From positions 248,001-312,000 of the forward strand of contig JAFDYT010000006.1 of the NCBI GenBank assembly GCA_018266055.1: DNA of 64,000 nt, given 5' to 3'. A model generated the notes under the pieces. It did not search any database. It was not told the origin of the DNA and saw only the letters and a program-made list of their open reading frames with translations. Shown here one piece after another: positions 54,723 through 62,598 of the stretch. Source of the stretch: Bacteroidota bacterium. GTDB taxonomy: Bacteria > Bacteroidota > Bacteroidia > Cytophagales > Cyclobacteriaceae. Positions within the stretch are counted from its first letter, which is position 1. Each line of letters opens with the position of its first letter. Position numbers and translations under genes: made by a program.

Positions 54723-55699
54723 CGCGCGGTCTGGTCATCGGAAAATTTATGCCATTACATCTGGGCCACGTGGCGCTGATTCGTTTTGCCGCCGCTCAGT
54801 GCGATGAGCTTATTGTGTCGATGAGTTACAAACCGAACGATCCCATTCACGCGTCTATTCGCTTTGAGTGGCTTCAGGAATTTTTTAAGAATGACCGAAA
54901 GATCATCACAGCGATAAGTCTTGATGACTTTGACGATGAATCATTGCCGCTCGACCAGCGCACGCAATTGTGGGCGAACTTTATTCAAAAAAGATTTCCG
55001 CCAATCGATGTGCTCTTCTCTTCCGAAGAATACGGCGAGCCCTTTGCCAGGAACCTTGGCGTGAAGCACGTGCTGTTCGATCGGGAAAGAGAAAAATTTC
55101 CGGTATCGGCCACGAAGGTTCGCGAAAGCCCGTTGCGCTATTGGCAGTTTATCCCTGAAAACATTCGGCCTTACTTTGTGAAGAAAATTTGTTTCTACGG
55201 CCCGGAGAGCACTGGCAAATCAACAATGGCCAAACATTTTGCAAAACGCTATCAGACCGAATTTGTGCCCGAGGTGGCGCGCGAGCTCATTACCTCCAAC
55301 GACTTCTCTGTAGACGACATTATTCGAATAGGAAAAGCCCAGACAGAACGTGTGAAGGAAAAAGTGAAAACGGCTAACCGATTTCTTTTTTGCGACACTG
55401 ATTTAATTACTACCGAAATCTATTCGCAGAAGTACCTGAAGGTGATTCCTGAAATTTTGATTGAACTTGAAAAAGAAATTCACTACGACCTTTACTTTCT
55501 TTTTGATATCGACGTGCCGTGGGTAGCGGATGGACTCCGTGATCTGAACAATCAGCGTGAAGCGATGAAAAAAATATTCGAGGAGGAGCTTGTCAGAAGA
55601 AATATTCAATTCGTTCGCGTAAGCGGGACGTGGGAAGACCGCGAAAAAATAATCGATACCGCACTTGAGGCGCGATTTCCGTTAGACGAAGGAAGGTGA
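54719..55699 (+). CDS. nadR: NadR-type bifunctional NMN adenylyltransferase / ribosylnicotinamide kinase
   Basis: 326 residues from ATG 54719; an upstream ATG at 54653 inside pnuC is rejected. The N-terminal nucleotidyltransferase has GKFMPLHLGHV (8-18, HxGH) and VSATKVRESP (129-138). The kinase domain has P-loop GPESTGKS (161-168). It lacks the N-terminal DNA-binding helix-turn-helix of enterobacterial NadR, so it is an enzyme only. With PnuC it converts nicotinamide riboside to NMN and NAD. Its end overlaps the convergent sigma-factor gene by 18 bases. Confidence 0.92.
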   Translation: MTRGLVIGKFMPLHLGHVALIRFAAAQCDELIVSMSYKPNDPIHASIRFEWLQEFFKNDRKIITAISLDDFDDESLPLDQRTQLWANFIQKRFPPIDVLFSSEEYGEPFARNLGVKHVLFDREREKFPVSATKVRESPLRYWQFIPENIRPYFVKKICFYGPESTGKSTMAKHFAKRYQTEFVPEVARELITSNDFSVDDIIRIGKAQTERVKEKVKTANRFLFCDTDLITTEIYSQKYLKVIPEILIELEKEIHYDLYFLFDIDVPWVADGLRDLNNQREAMKKIFEEELVRRNIQFVRVSGTWEDREKIIDTALEARFPLDEGR

Positions 55700-56947
55700 G
55701 ATCGAATTAATTTTTTTCTGCAGAAAATCTTTATCCACTGTAGCTGTTGCCAATTGCATGGCCTTAGTGTAGGCTTCCATTGCCTTGTCTTGTTGCCCGA
55801 GAAGTAAACAGAAATTTCCGGTTGCGGAATGATAATAATGATTGTTAGATAGCTCCGTGATATTTTTTAGAGCCTCCAACCCTTCTGAATATGATCGCGC
55901 ATAGCCTATTGCGATGGCCCGGTTGAGTGCCACGATTGGACCAGACTTTAGTGTTCCCAGCACATCGTACAAGGAGAGCAATTGCCGCCAGTTTGTTTCC
56001 TGAAATGACGATGCTTTCATGTGTACCGCAGCAATCGCAGCTTCGACATGATATTCACTCAACTCATCTCCTTCCGACGATTGCTCAAGCCAGGAAAACC
56101 CTTGATCCATCAGCGCCTTATTCCATAGCGAGCGATCTTGCTGCTCTAACGAAACAAAACCAACGCTGTCGGAACGAGCATCGAATCGTGAAGCCTGAAA
56201 GCACATCAGCGCCATGAGCGCAAATACTTTAGGTTGGCGCGTTACGGGATTTTGAATCAGCAGATAGACGAGGCGCATGGATTCTTCGCAAAGATCTTCC
56301 CGGGTTTGCGCGTTGCTTTCTGCAGGATGGTAGCCTTCGTTAAAAAGCAAATACAAAACTTTCAGTACGGCTTCTATTCGATCGGACAGAAATGTCTGAA
56401 CGGGCATCTCGAGGTTTATCCTTTCTTCGCGTAACTTTTCTTTGGCGCGGAAAATTCTCTTCTGAATCGTTTCTTCGTTGGTAAGAAAGGCAACGGCAAT
56501 TTCTCGCGCACTCAACCCGCACAGCACTTTCAGTACCAGAGCAACTTGTGATTCCTCAGGTATCGACGGGTGACAGGCAGCAAACATCATTCGCAACTGG
56601 CTGTCTTCCATTTCATGCTCCGAAAACAGACGACTAACGGACGAGGGCAAGGTCCATTCGGAATGAATTGTCCTGGCAATCTCAGAATGAATTTGCTCGT
56701 GCCTTGCTCGGCTGCGGATATAATCGAGTGCTTTGTTTTTTGCCACGGTATGCAACCATGCGGATGGATTTTCGGGTACTCCGTTGAAGCGCCAGGTTTC
56801 CATCGCTTTGATCAGTGTGTCTTGCACAATGTCTTCGGCAACTTCCAGGCGATCACTTCCTAAAATACGTGTAAGCACGGCGGCCATCTTTCCCGCCTCG
56901 TGACGAAAAAGATGGCCAGCCAGTTGATTGATCGATTGCGAAGACAC
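55682..56947 (-). CDS. ECF sigma factor with C-terminal TPR-like extension (ECF42 type)
   Basis: 421 residues, twice the size of ordinary ECF factors. Sigma2 (about 10-80, with DRLEVAEDIVQDTLIKAMET) and sigma4 (about 130-185, LCGLSAREIAVAFLTNEETI) lie in the N-terminal 190 residues. A helical DUF6596/TPR-like part (about 190-415) follows, including PIVALNRAIAIGYA. This architecture with an adjacent DGPF/YciI gene defines ECF42. These sigmas have no membrane anti-sigma; the C-terminal domain is needed for activity in studied cases. Targets are probably DGPF genes. Confidence 0.9.
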   Translation of the reverse strand: MSSQSINQLAGHLFRHEAGKMAAVLTRILGSDRLEVAEDIVQDTLIKAMETWRFNGVPENPSAWLHTVAKNKALDYIRSRARHEQIHSEIARTIHSEWTLPSSVSRLFSEHEMEDSQLRMMFAACHPSIPEESQVALVLKVLCGLSAREIAVAFLTNEETIQKRIFRAKEKLREERINLEMPVQTFLSDRIEAVLKVLYLLFNEGYHPAESNAQTREDLCEESMRLVYLLIQNPVTRQPKVFALMALMCFQASRFDARSDSVGFVSLEQQDRSLWNKALMDQGFSWLEQSSEGDELSEYHVEAAIAAVHMKASSFQETNWRQLLSLYDVLGTLKSGPIVALNRAIAIGYARSYSEGLEALKNITELSNNHYYHSATGNFCLLLGQQDKAMEAYTKAMQLATATVDKDFLQKKINSISPSFV

Positions 56948-56956
56948 GAATACAAG

Positions 56957-57292
56957 CTACATTTTCATCACAGGCCTAACCTCGACTTTGCCATTGAGTT
57001 CAAAATCAGGGCAATCTTTGGCCAACTCCACGGCTTCATCAAGATCTTTTGCATGGATAATGAAGTAGCCGCCCACCAATTCTTTTCCTTCTGCAAAAGG
57101 GCCGTCAGTCACTAGTTTCTTAGGACCGGAAACCATTTTTCCTTTTGGTTCAAGAGGTTCTCCACTTACATATCGGCCCGATTTGCTTAAGTTTTCAATC
57201 CATGACATCCACTTTTGCATATTGGATTGGGCGTCGTTTGGGCTCAGTGCAGAACTGCTGCCACCGTGAAAAATGAACATAAATTTTTCCAT
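56957..57292 (-). CDS. YciI / DGPF domain protein paired with the ECF42 sigma
   Basis: 111 residues, a dimeric alpha/beta YCII fold. The name motif appears as VTDGPFAEGKELVGGYFII (about 65-83), and the tail PDFELNGKVEVRPVMKM is typical. It ends 9 bases before the sigma-factor start on the same strand. DGPF proteins are the usual companions and regulated genes of ECF42. Their biochemical role is unknown; a stress or small-molecule sensing task is often supposed. Confidence 0.9.
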   Translation of the reverse strand: MEKFMFIFHGGSSSALSPNDAQSNMQKWMSWIENLSKSGRYVSGEPLEPKGKMVSGPKKLVTDGPFAEGKELVGGYFIIHAKDLDEAVELAKDCPDFELNGKVEVRPVMKM

Positions 57293-57373
57293 AGGTACTT
57301 GTGTTTTGGTTTAACAAATTTTCACCTATGACGAACAACTCCGACGAACCGGACAAGAATTGAAAATTTTTTT

Positions 57374-57868
57374 TTAAAATTCGATCAGCACTTGACCTTT
57401 TTCTACACTGTCGCCTTTTTTGGCTTTCACATTTTTGATCGTTCCTTCACCCGGCGATTTCAAAACGTTTTCCATTTTCATTGCCTCGAGGATCAACAAA
57501 GGATCACCCGCTTTCACAGTGTCACCCGCTTTCACTTTCAGGTCGATAACTAGCCCGGGCATTGGTGCTTTCACATTATTTATTTTGGATGCCGCGCCGT
57601 TGGCCATTCCCATTTTTTCCAATAGCAGATCAAACTTGTCTTTCACTTCCACAGTTTGAATCCGGTTGTTGATTTTGAATTGAAATGTTTTTGTTGCAGC
57701 ATCCATTTTTATCAACTCGGCGCGGTAGCTTTTGTCGTGATGAAGAATATGAAAATGCCCGTCGGCAATTTTAACAAAGTCCCATGAGAAGGGTTGGCCG
57801 TTGATGGTGAAGACGTCATCTTCTTTGATGACTTCATTGATCTTCCCGTTTATCTTGGTTTGAAACAT
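57374..57868 (-). CDS. Biotin carboxyl carrier-like protein
   Basis: 164 residues from ATG 57868; the longer frame to 57898 starts at TTG and is less likely. The N-terminal half is a beta domain with INEVIKEDDVFTINGQPFSW. The C-terminal biotinyl domain (about 95-164) has the biotinylation motif EAMKMEN with Lys131, followed by SPGEGTIKNVKAKKGDSVEK. It is the carrier of a biotin-dependent carboxylase, in Bacteroidota usually for acyl- or methylmalonyl-CoA partners. No biotin carboxylase or carboxyltransferase is nearby. Confidence 0.88.
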   Translation of the reverse strand: MFQTKINGKINEVIKEDDVFTINGQPFSWDFVKIADGHFHILHHDKSYRAELIKMDAATKTFQFKINNRIQTVEVKDKFDLLLEKMGMANGAASKINNVKAPMPGLVIDLKVKAGDTVKAGDPLLILEAMKMENVLKSPGEGTIKNVKAKKGDSVEKGQVLIEF

Positions 57869-57923
57869 AAGTGTGAAATTTTGTAAGTAAACCTTCAAAA
57901 CCTCCGAAATCCTTTACGCTACT

Positions 57924-57931
57924 CAAAGATA
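57924..57931 (-). promoter_or_regulatory. Bacteroidota -7 box for the biotin-carrier gene
   Basis: The minus strand reads TATCTTTG (TAnnTTTG). It leaves a leader of about 50 bases before ATG 57868. No TTG is seen at the usual -33 distance. Confidence 0.45.
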
Positions 57932-58031
57932 ACCTATAGAATACAGAATTGAGCGCGTAGTATGGAATTTGTTGAGACAGGCGAAAATATTCATCCGCAG
58001 GAAATTCTTTTATTCACTATTCTTTTTCTTC

Positions 58032-58039
58032 TACCTTTG
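58032..58039 (+). promoter_or_regulatory. -7 box ahead of the TPP riboswitch
   Basis: TACCTTTG matches TAnnTTTG. It ends about 21 bases before the first riboswitch helix, so the transcript would start just upstream of the aptamer, as expected. Confidence 0.5.
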
Positions 58040-58059
58040 CACTGCTTCGGAAAAATTCT

Positions 58060-58140
58060 GAGGCGAGGGGTGCCTAAAAAACACGGGCTGAGATTACACC
58101 CATAGAACCTGATGCCGGTAATGCGGACGAAGGGAGGCAG
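58060..58140 (+). ncRNA. TPP riboswitch (THI element)
   Basis: The conserved aptamer blocks occur in order: GGGGTGCC (58067-58074), GGGCTGAGAT (58085-58094), ACCC then GAACCTGATGCCGGTAATGC (58105-58124), and GAAGGGA (58129-58135). These match the TPP-sensing THI box. It lies 58 bases before the start of the TonB receptor gene, so thiamine pyrophosphate should lower expression of the receptor. The spacer holds a small CACA/TGTG hairpin but no clear terminator T-run, which suggests control of translation start. Confidence 0.93.
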
Positions 58141-58197
58141 GAATAAAACTATGCATCACATTCCCCTGTGTGCGCTGCAGGTTTAAACCAAAAAATA

Positions 58198-60648
58198 ATG
58201 TTCAAATTTTTGACAACAGCAATTTGCTGTTTGCTCGGCGCAAGCGCCTGGGCACAATTCACCATTTCGGGAGAAGTGCGTGACGCCAAAACCAAAGCGG
58301 CTTTGGTGGGAGCAACGGTTCAACTTGAAAACCAAAATCGCGGAGCTACCACCGACGAGCAGGGCCGGTTCGAGTTGAAAAATGTATCGGCGGGCAAGCA
58401 TGTATTGGTAGTGCGCTTCTTGGGCTACGCCGAGCAAACACGAGAAGTAGAAGTTTCGGCCAACACCGGGGCAGATTTTGAATTGGCAGAAAGCGCGCAG
58501 CTCACCGACGAAGTCACTGTGCTGGCTACACGAGCTGGTGAGAACAGCCCAACGGCATTTTCTAACATCAGTCGCACGCTTATCCAAAAACAAAACTTTG
58601 GACAAGACATGCCTTTTGTGTTGAATTGGACGCCTTCGCTGGTGACCACTTCCGATGCCGGCGCAGGTATCGGTTACACGGGCGTTCGCATTCGCGGAAG
58701 CGATGCCACTCGAATCAACGTAACGATCAACGGTATTCCGCTCAACGACAGCGAAGAGCAAGGTGTCTATTGGGTAGATGTGCCCGACATTGCCACGTCT
58801 ACACAGAATATTCAAATACAGCGCGGTGTTGGAACGTCGACTAACGGCGCAGGCGCTTTCGGCGGATCTATAAATCTTCAAACCAACACGCGCAAAGATC
58901 AACCTTACGCCGACATCATTAATTCGTTCGGTTCGTTTGGCACACATCGCCACACGGTGGGCTTTGGTACCGGCTTGAAAAATAAATTTGCTTTTGATGG
59001 CCGACTGTCGCTGATCGGATCGGATGGCTACATCGACCGGGCTACTTCTGATTTGAAATCGTATTATTTGTCGGGCGGATATTACGGCGACAAAACGATG
59101 ATTAAAGCGATTGTCTTTGGCGGTAAGGAGATAACCTATCAATCGTGGTATGGTGTGCCACAGTCGCGCCTCAACAATGACCCCGTAGCCATGCAGGCAA
59201 CTATTGATGCCGAAGGCTGGAACGCACAACAGGCTCAAAACCTGTTGAACAGCGGGCGTACGTTTAATGCCTACACCTACCCCAATCAAATTGACAACTA
59301 TGCTCAGGATCACTACCAGCTGCACCTGTCGCATCAGGCTACCTCACACCTTACACTGAATGCTGCGCTGCATTACACGTACGGGCGAGGCTACTACGAA
59401 GAATACAAAAACAATCAGAGCTTCAGCAATTATGGATTGACAAATCCTATCATTGGCACAGACACAATCTCAACGACAGATCTGGTAAGGAGACTTTGGC
59501 TCAACAACCACTTTTATGGAATGACCTGGTCGCTCAACTACGAAAAAGAAAAATGGAACTCCACGGTGGGCGGTGCAGTCAATCGCTACGATGGCGATCA
59601 CTATGGCGAGGTAATTTGGGCGCAAGTGGCCACCACTGTTCCACCGTTTTACAGATATTATTTTAACAATGGCAAAAAAACGGACTTCAATATTTTTTGG
59701 AAGAATAATTATCAATTCACAGAAAACCTGACGGGCTTTGTTGACCTGCAGTACCGGCGCGTGGACTATGCAGCCAAGGGCGCCGACGACGGTGTAGCCA
59801 ATATCGACTTTAATGTGAACTACAATTTCTTTAACCCGAAAATCGGAGTGACGTATTCGTATTTGCCGGATCAGCAACTGTATGCGTCGTACAGCATTGG
59901 CAACCGTGAGCCTGTGCGCAGCGATTTTGTGCAGGCCAACCCTGGTCAGCAGCCGTTGCACGAATCGCTCTATGACGTGGAGGCAGGATGGCGCATGCGG
60001 AAAAGCAACATCGCGCTGAATGTGAATTACTATTTCATGGACTACAACAACCAGCTTGTGCTCACAGGCAAACTCAACGATGTAGGTGCATCTATTCGCA
60101 CGAATGTGGCCGACAGCTATCGCACCGGAGTTGAAATCGACGGAGGCATCCGGTTCAATCAGCATTTCACCTGGAATGCGAACCTCACGCTGAGTCAGAA
60201 CAAAATCAAAAATTTCACGGAAGTGCTTTACGATTACGGCACGAACTATGATCAATACAATGAAGTCGACAAGCAGCATCACAATACGGATATCGCTTTT
60301 TCACCAAACGTTATCGGCGGTTCTAACCTACAATATCGTCCCATGAAAAGTGTAGAGCTTGCACTGCTCACCAAGTACGTAGGTCTTCAGTATCTTGACA
60401 ATACCTCCGACAAAGGAAGATCGATTGATCCATATTTTATCAATGATCTTCGCCTTACCTACACCTGGAAACCGCAGTGGATGCGTGAGCTTTCTGTGAG
60501 TTTACTGGCCAACAATATTTTTGATGTGAAATATTCCAGCAATGGCTACACCTACGGCTATTTTGGAGGAGGATCAGAAACACGTCAGAATTATTACTAC
60601 CCACAGGCTGGCAGAAACTACCTGATGATGGTGGCGATGCGCTTCTGA
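58198..60648 (+). CDS. TonB-dependent receptor under TPP control, likely thiamine uptake
   Basis: 816 residues from ATG 58198; a start at 58168 would add ten residues before the signal peptide and is rejected. Signal peptide FKFLTTAICCLLGASAWAQ, then a carboxypeptidase-regulatory-like domain (about 20-105), plug domain with GIGYTGVRIRGSDATRINVT, and a 22-strand barrel ending in aromatic MVAMRF. It imports a substrate across the outer membrane using TonB. The TPP riboswitch directly upstream makes thiamine or a thiamine precursor the likely cargo, as for the Bacteroides OMthi receptor. Confidence 0.9.
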   Translation: MFKFLTTAICCLLGASAWAQFTISGEVRDAKTKAALVGATVQLENQNRGATTDEQGRFELKNVSAGKHVLVVRFLGYAEQTREVEVSANTGADFELAESAQLTDEVTVLATRAGENSPTAFSNISRTLIQKQNFGQDMPFVLNWTPSLVTTSDAGAGIGYTGVRIRGSDATRINVTINGIPLNDSEEQGVYWVDVPDIATSTQNIQIQRGVGTSTNGAGAFGGSINLQTNTRKDQPYADIINSFGSFGTHRHTVGFGTGLKNKFAFDGRLSLIGSDGYIDRATSDLKSYYLSGGYYGDKTMIKAIVFGGKEITYQSWYGVPQSRLNNDPVAMQATIDAEGWNAQQAQNLLNSGRTFNAYTYPNQIDNYAQDHYQLHLSHQATSHLTLNAALHYTYGRGYYEEYKNNQSFSNYGLTNPIIGTDTISTTDLVRRLWLNNHFYGMTWSLNYEKEKWNSTVGGAVNRYDGDHYGEVIWAQVATTVPPFYRYYFNNGKKTDFNIFWKNNYQFTENLTGFVDLQYRRVDYAAKGADDGVANIDFNVNYNFFNPKIGVTYSYLPDQQLYASYSIGNREPVRSDFVQANPGQQPLHESLYDVEAGWRMRKSNIALNVNYYFMDYNNQLVLTGKLNDVGASIRTNVADSYRTGVEIDGGIRFNQHFTWNANLTLSQNKIKNFTEVLYDYGTNYDQYNEVDKQHHNTDIAFSPNVIGGSNLQYRPMKSVELALLTKYVGLQYLDNTSDKGRSIDPYFINDLRLTYTWKPQWMRELSVSLLANNIFDVKYSSNGYTYGYFGGGSETRQNYYYPQAGRNYLMMVAMRF

Positions 60649-60657
60649 TACAATTCG

Positions 60658-60700
60658 CACAAGTTTCAGGTTATAGAGTGGATGTAACCTGAAACTTGTG
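60658..60700. repeat. 16-bp perfect inverted repeat after the TonB receptor gene
   Basis: Left arm CACAAGTTTCAGGTTA (60658-60673) is the exact reverse complement of 60685-60700, with an 11-base loop. It begins 10 bases after the receptor stop and ends 4 bases before the UbiA -7 box. It may be a terminator without a strong T-run, or an operator for the prenyltransferase gene. The stem is longer than a typical intrinsic terminator. Confidence 0.8.
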
Positions 60701-60703
60701 CTG

Positions 60704-60711
60704 TATCTTTG
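60704..60711 (+). promoter_or_regulatory. -7 box for the prenyltransferase gene
   Basis: TATCTTTG matches TAnnTTTG and lies 4 bases before ATG 60716, suggesting a leaderless or nearly leaderless transcript. The 16-bp inverted repeat occupies the -33 region. Confidence 0.45.
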
Positions 60712-60715
60712 CCGG

Positions 60716-61561
60716 ATGGCGGCACGTCAGTTTTCAGTTTTTGGATTTTTAAGATTAACCCGTTTCTGGAATTTGCTCATCATTGGGTTGGCACAATATT
60801 TTGCCGCCGGATTTTTAATTGACCGTCAAAAAATCTGGGACGTTAACTTGTTTCTGCTTTCATTCTCTACGGTAATCATCGCCGCTGCGGGATATATCAT
60901 CAACGATTATTACGACATCAAAATCGACCTGATCAACAAACCCGAACGCGTGGTGATTGGCAAAGAAGTAGCGCGGCGCTATGCGTTGTTGTTCCATAGT
61001 TTACTTTCAATAATTGGAATCGTAGTGGGCCTCTTTCTGAATTGGCGAATCGGCGCAATCAATTTTTTTTCTGTGTTTCTGCTTTGGTGGTATTCCAATG
61101 ACCTCAAGCGGCAACCCTTCATCGGCAACTTTGTGGTGGCACTGCTTACCGGACTATCCATTTTTCTGATCAATATTCTCTACCAAATACAACAGCCATT
61201 GGTTACGATCTATGCGCTCTTTGCCTTTGCCATGACGCTGGTGCGCGAGATTGTAAAGGACGCTGAAGACCTTAAAGGCGATAATACTTTCGGTTGCCGC
61301 ACACTCCCAATTATATGGGGCATTCCGAAAACAAAAATTTTTCTCTACGGCCTGTTGCTCATCTTTTTTATCGCGGTGGTGGAGATCAATCAGTATTTTG
61401 CACAGTTGCCCATGTATTATTTTTTTGGGTTTCTTTTTGTGCCTTTGGTGCTGCTTGTAGTACAACTTATCCGAGCCGATACCAAAAAAGATTTTTATAG
61501 CCTGAGCCAGTGGTGCAAGGTGATTATGTTGCTGGGCGTAGCCAGCATGATTTTTATTTAA
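60716..61561 (+). CDS. UbiA family prenyltransferase (geranylgeranylglycerol-phosphate transferase-like)
   Basis: 281 residues from ATG 60716; earlier GTG 60698 lies inside the inverted repeat and promoter. About eight or nine membrane helices. The two Asp-rich prenyl-diphosphate/Mg sites are NDYYDIKIDLINKPER (about 63-78) and REIVKDAEDLKGDN (about 180-193). Members in Bacteroidota are annotated as geranylgeranylglycerol-phosphate geranylgeranyltransferase-like; the acceptor may instead be an aromatic quinone or chlorophyll-like ring. The purN gene follows 5 bases after its stop. Confidence 0.85.
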   Translation: MAARQFSVFGFLRLTRFWNLLIIGLAQYFAAGFLIDRQKIWDVNLFLLSFSTVIIAAAGYIINDYYDIKIDLINKPERVVIGKEVARRYALLFHSLLSIIGIVVGLFLNWRIGAINFFSVFLLWWYSNDLKRQPFIGNFVVALLTGLSIFLINILYQIQQPLVTIYALFAFAMTLVREIVKDAEDLKGDNTFGCRTLPIIWGIPKTKIFLYGLLLIFFIAVVEINQYFAQLPMYYFFGFLFVPLVLLVVQLIRADTKKDFYSLSQWCKVIMLLGVASMIFI

Positions 61562-61566
61562 GTGAA

Positions 61567-62157
61567 ATGAACAAGAAAATCCGGCTCGCCATTTTTGCTT
61601 CGGGAAACGGAAGCAATGCCGAAGCCATTATGAAATACTTTTCACAGCATTCTCAAATTGAGGTGGTGCTGTTACTCAGCAACAACGCCGACGCTTTTGC
61701 GCTCGAACGTGCCAGGCGATTTACTATTCCTACGTTCGTGTTCAACAAAGCACAATTCCGCGAAAGCGACGAAGTAATACGTCGCTTGAACGAAAGCCAC
61801 GTCACCCACCTGGTGCTGGCTGGGTTTCTCTGGTTGCTGCCCCCAAATCTGATTGAGGCATTTCCTGATAAAATCGTCAACATCCATCCTTCGCTGCTTC
61901 CCAAGTTTGGCGGTAAGGGCATGTATGGAATTAAAGTTCATCAAGCGGTGAAAGCGGCAGGCGAAACCAAAACAGGAATCACCATTCATGAAGTCAATGA
62001 GAAATACGACGACGGAAAAATTTTGCTTCAAGCCTCGTGTGAGGTGCTTCCCTCCGACACGCCCGAGAGCATTGCAGCAAAAGTAAATGCGCTTGAGTAC
62101 GAATATTTTCCAAAAACAATTGAGCGATGGGCGCTCAGCTCTTCAACTCCTTCTTGA
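61567..62157 (+). CDS. purN: Phosphoribosylglycinamide formyltransferase PurN
   Basis: 196 residues from ATG 61567; a longer frame from 61510 runs back into the prenyltransferase gene and is rejected. It transfers formyl from 10-formyl-THF to GAR in purine synthesis. Motifs: FASGNGSNAEAIM (about 9-21), NIHPSLLPKFGGKGMYG with the catalytic His and Asn (about 106-122), and GITIHEVNEKYDDGKIL with the catalytic Asp (about 138-154). It overlaps the convergent thioesterase gene by 23 bases. Confidence 0.95.
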   Translation: MNKKIRLAIFASGNGSNAEAIMKYFSQHSQIEVVLLLSNNADAFALERARRFTIPTFVFNKAQFRESDEVIRRLNESHVTHLVLAGFLWLLPPNLIEAFPDKIVNIHPSLLPKFGGKGMYGIKVHQAVKAAGETKTGITIHEVNEKYDDGKILLQASCEVLPSDTPESIAAKVNALEYEYFPKTIERWALSSSTPS

Positions 62158-62596
62158 GAGGATCTCCCCACTCAAAATTTTTAGCTTTCGGAAAGTCTTT
62201 AAAAATCTCCTGAACGAACGGTGGAGGAATGGTGCTCTTTCGTTTGATGAGATCAATCCAAACCACGTCCATGTTTAGCGTGGCGGCAAGTGTATTATCT
62301 TCCTTGTAGAAGTGATGGTGCAAACTCCATCTTGAGAAATCAGGAAGCGATTTAGTAAGCTCAACATCTACCACAATCTTATCTTCAAATTTTATTTCCC
62401 GGCGAAACACCGCCTCTTCGCGCAACAGCACTGGCCCAATCTTCAGTTCTTCGAGTTTGGCGTTGGTGAGACCGCTTTGCGAAAACAACGCGATGCGCAC
62501 CGTCGCTCCAAAATCGTAGTACGCAGAATGGCGCAAGTGACGGTTTTGGTCGATGTCAGCCCAACGAATTTGAATGGGCAATGAAAATTTTTCCAT
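62135..62596 (-). CDS. Acyl-CoA thioesterase, hot-dog fold
   Basis: 153 residues, a 4HBT-type single hot-dog domain. The start IQIRWADIDQNRHLRHSAYY (about 8-27) carries the Asp-rich active-site loop D-x-N-x-H typical of the YbgC/FadM group. It hydrolyses acyl-CoA thioesters, chain length unknown. Its 3' end overlaps purN by 23 bases in convergent direction, and the metallo-beta-lactamase gene ends 2 bases upstream of its start, so those two form a transcription unit. Confidence 0.85.
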   Translation of the reverse strand: MEKFSLPIQIRWADIDQNRHLRHSAYYDFGATVRIALFSQSGLTNAKLEELKIGPVLLREEAVFRREIKFEDKIVVDVELTKSLPDFSRWSLHHHFYKEDNTLAATLNMDVVWIDLIKRKSTIPPPFVQEIFKDFPKAKNFEWGDPLKKELKS

Positions 62597-62598
62597 AC

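Noticed and set aside
58183-59334. Long minus-strand open frame of 383 codons opposite the TonB receptor gene
   Set aside because: It is antisense to a certain gene, has no domain signature, and its composition is that of the complement of receptor codons. A similar 270-codon frame at 59470-60282 is rejected for the same reason.
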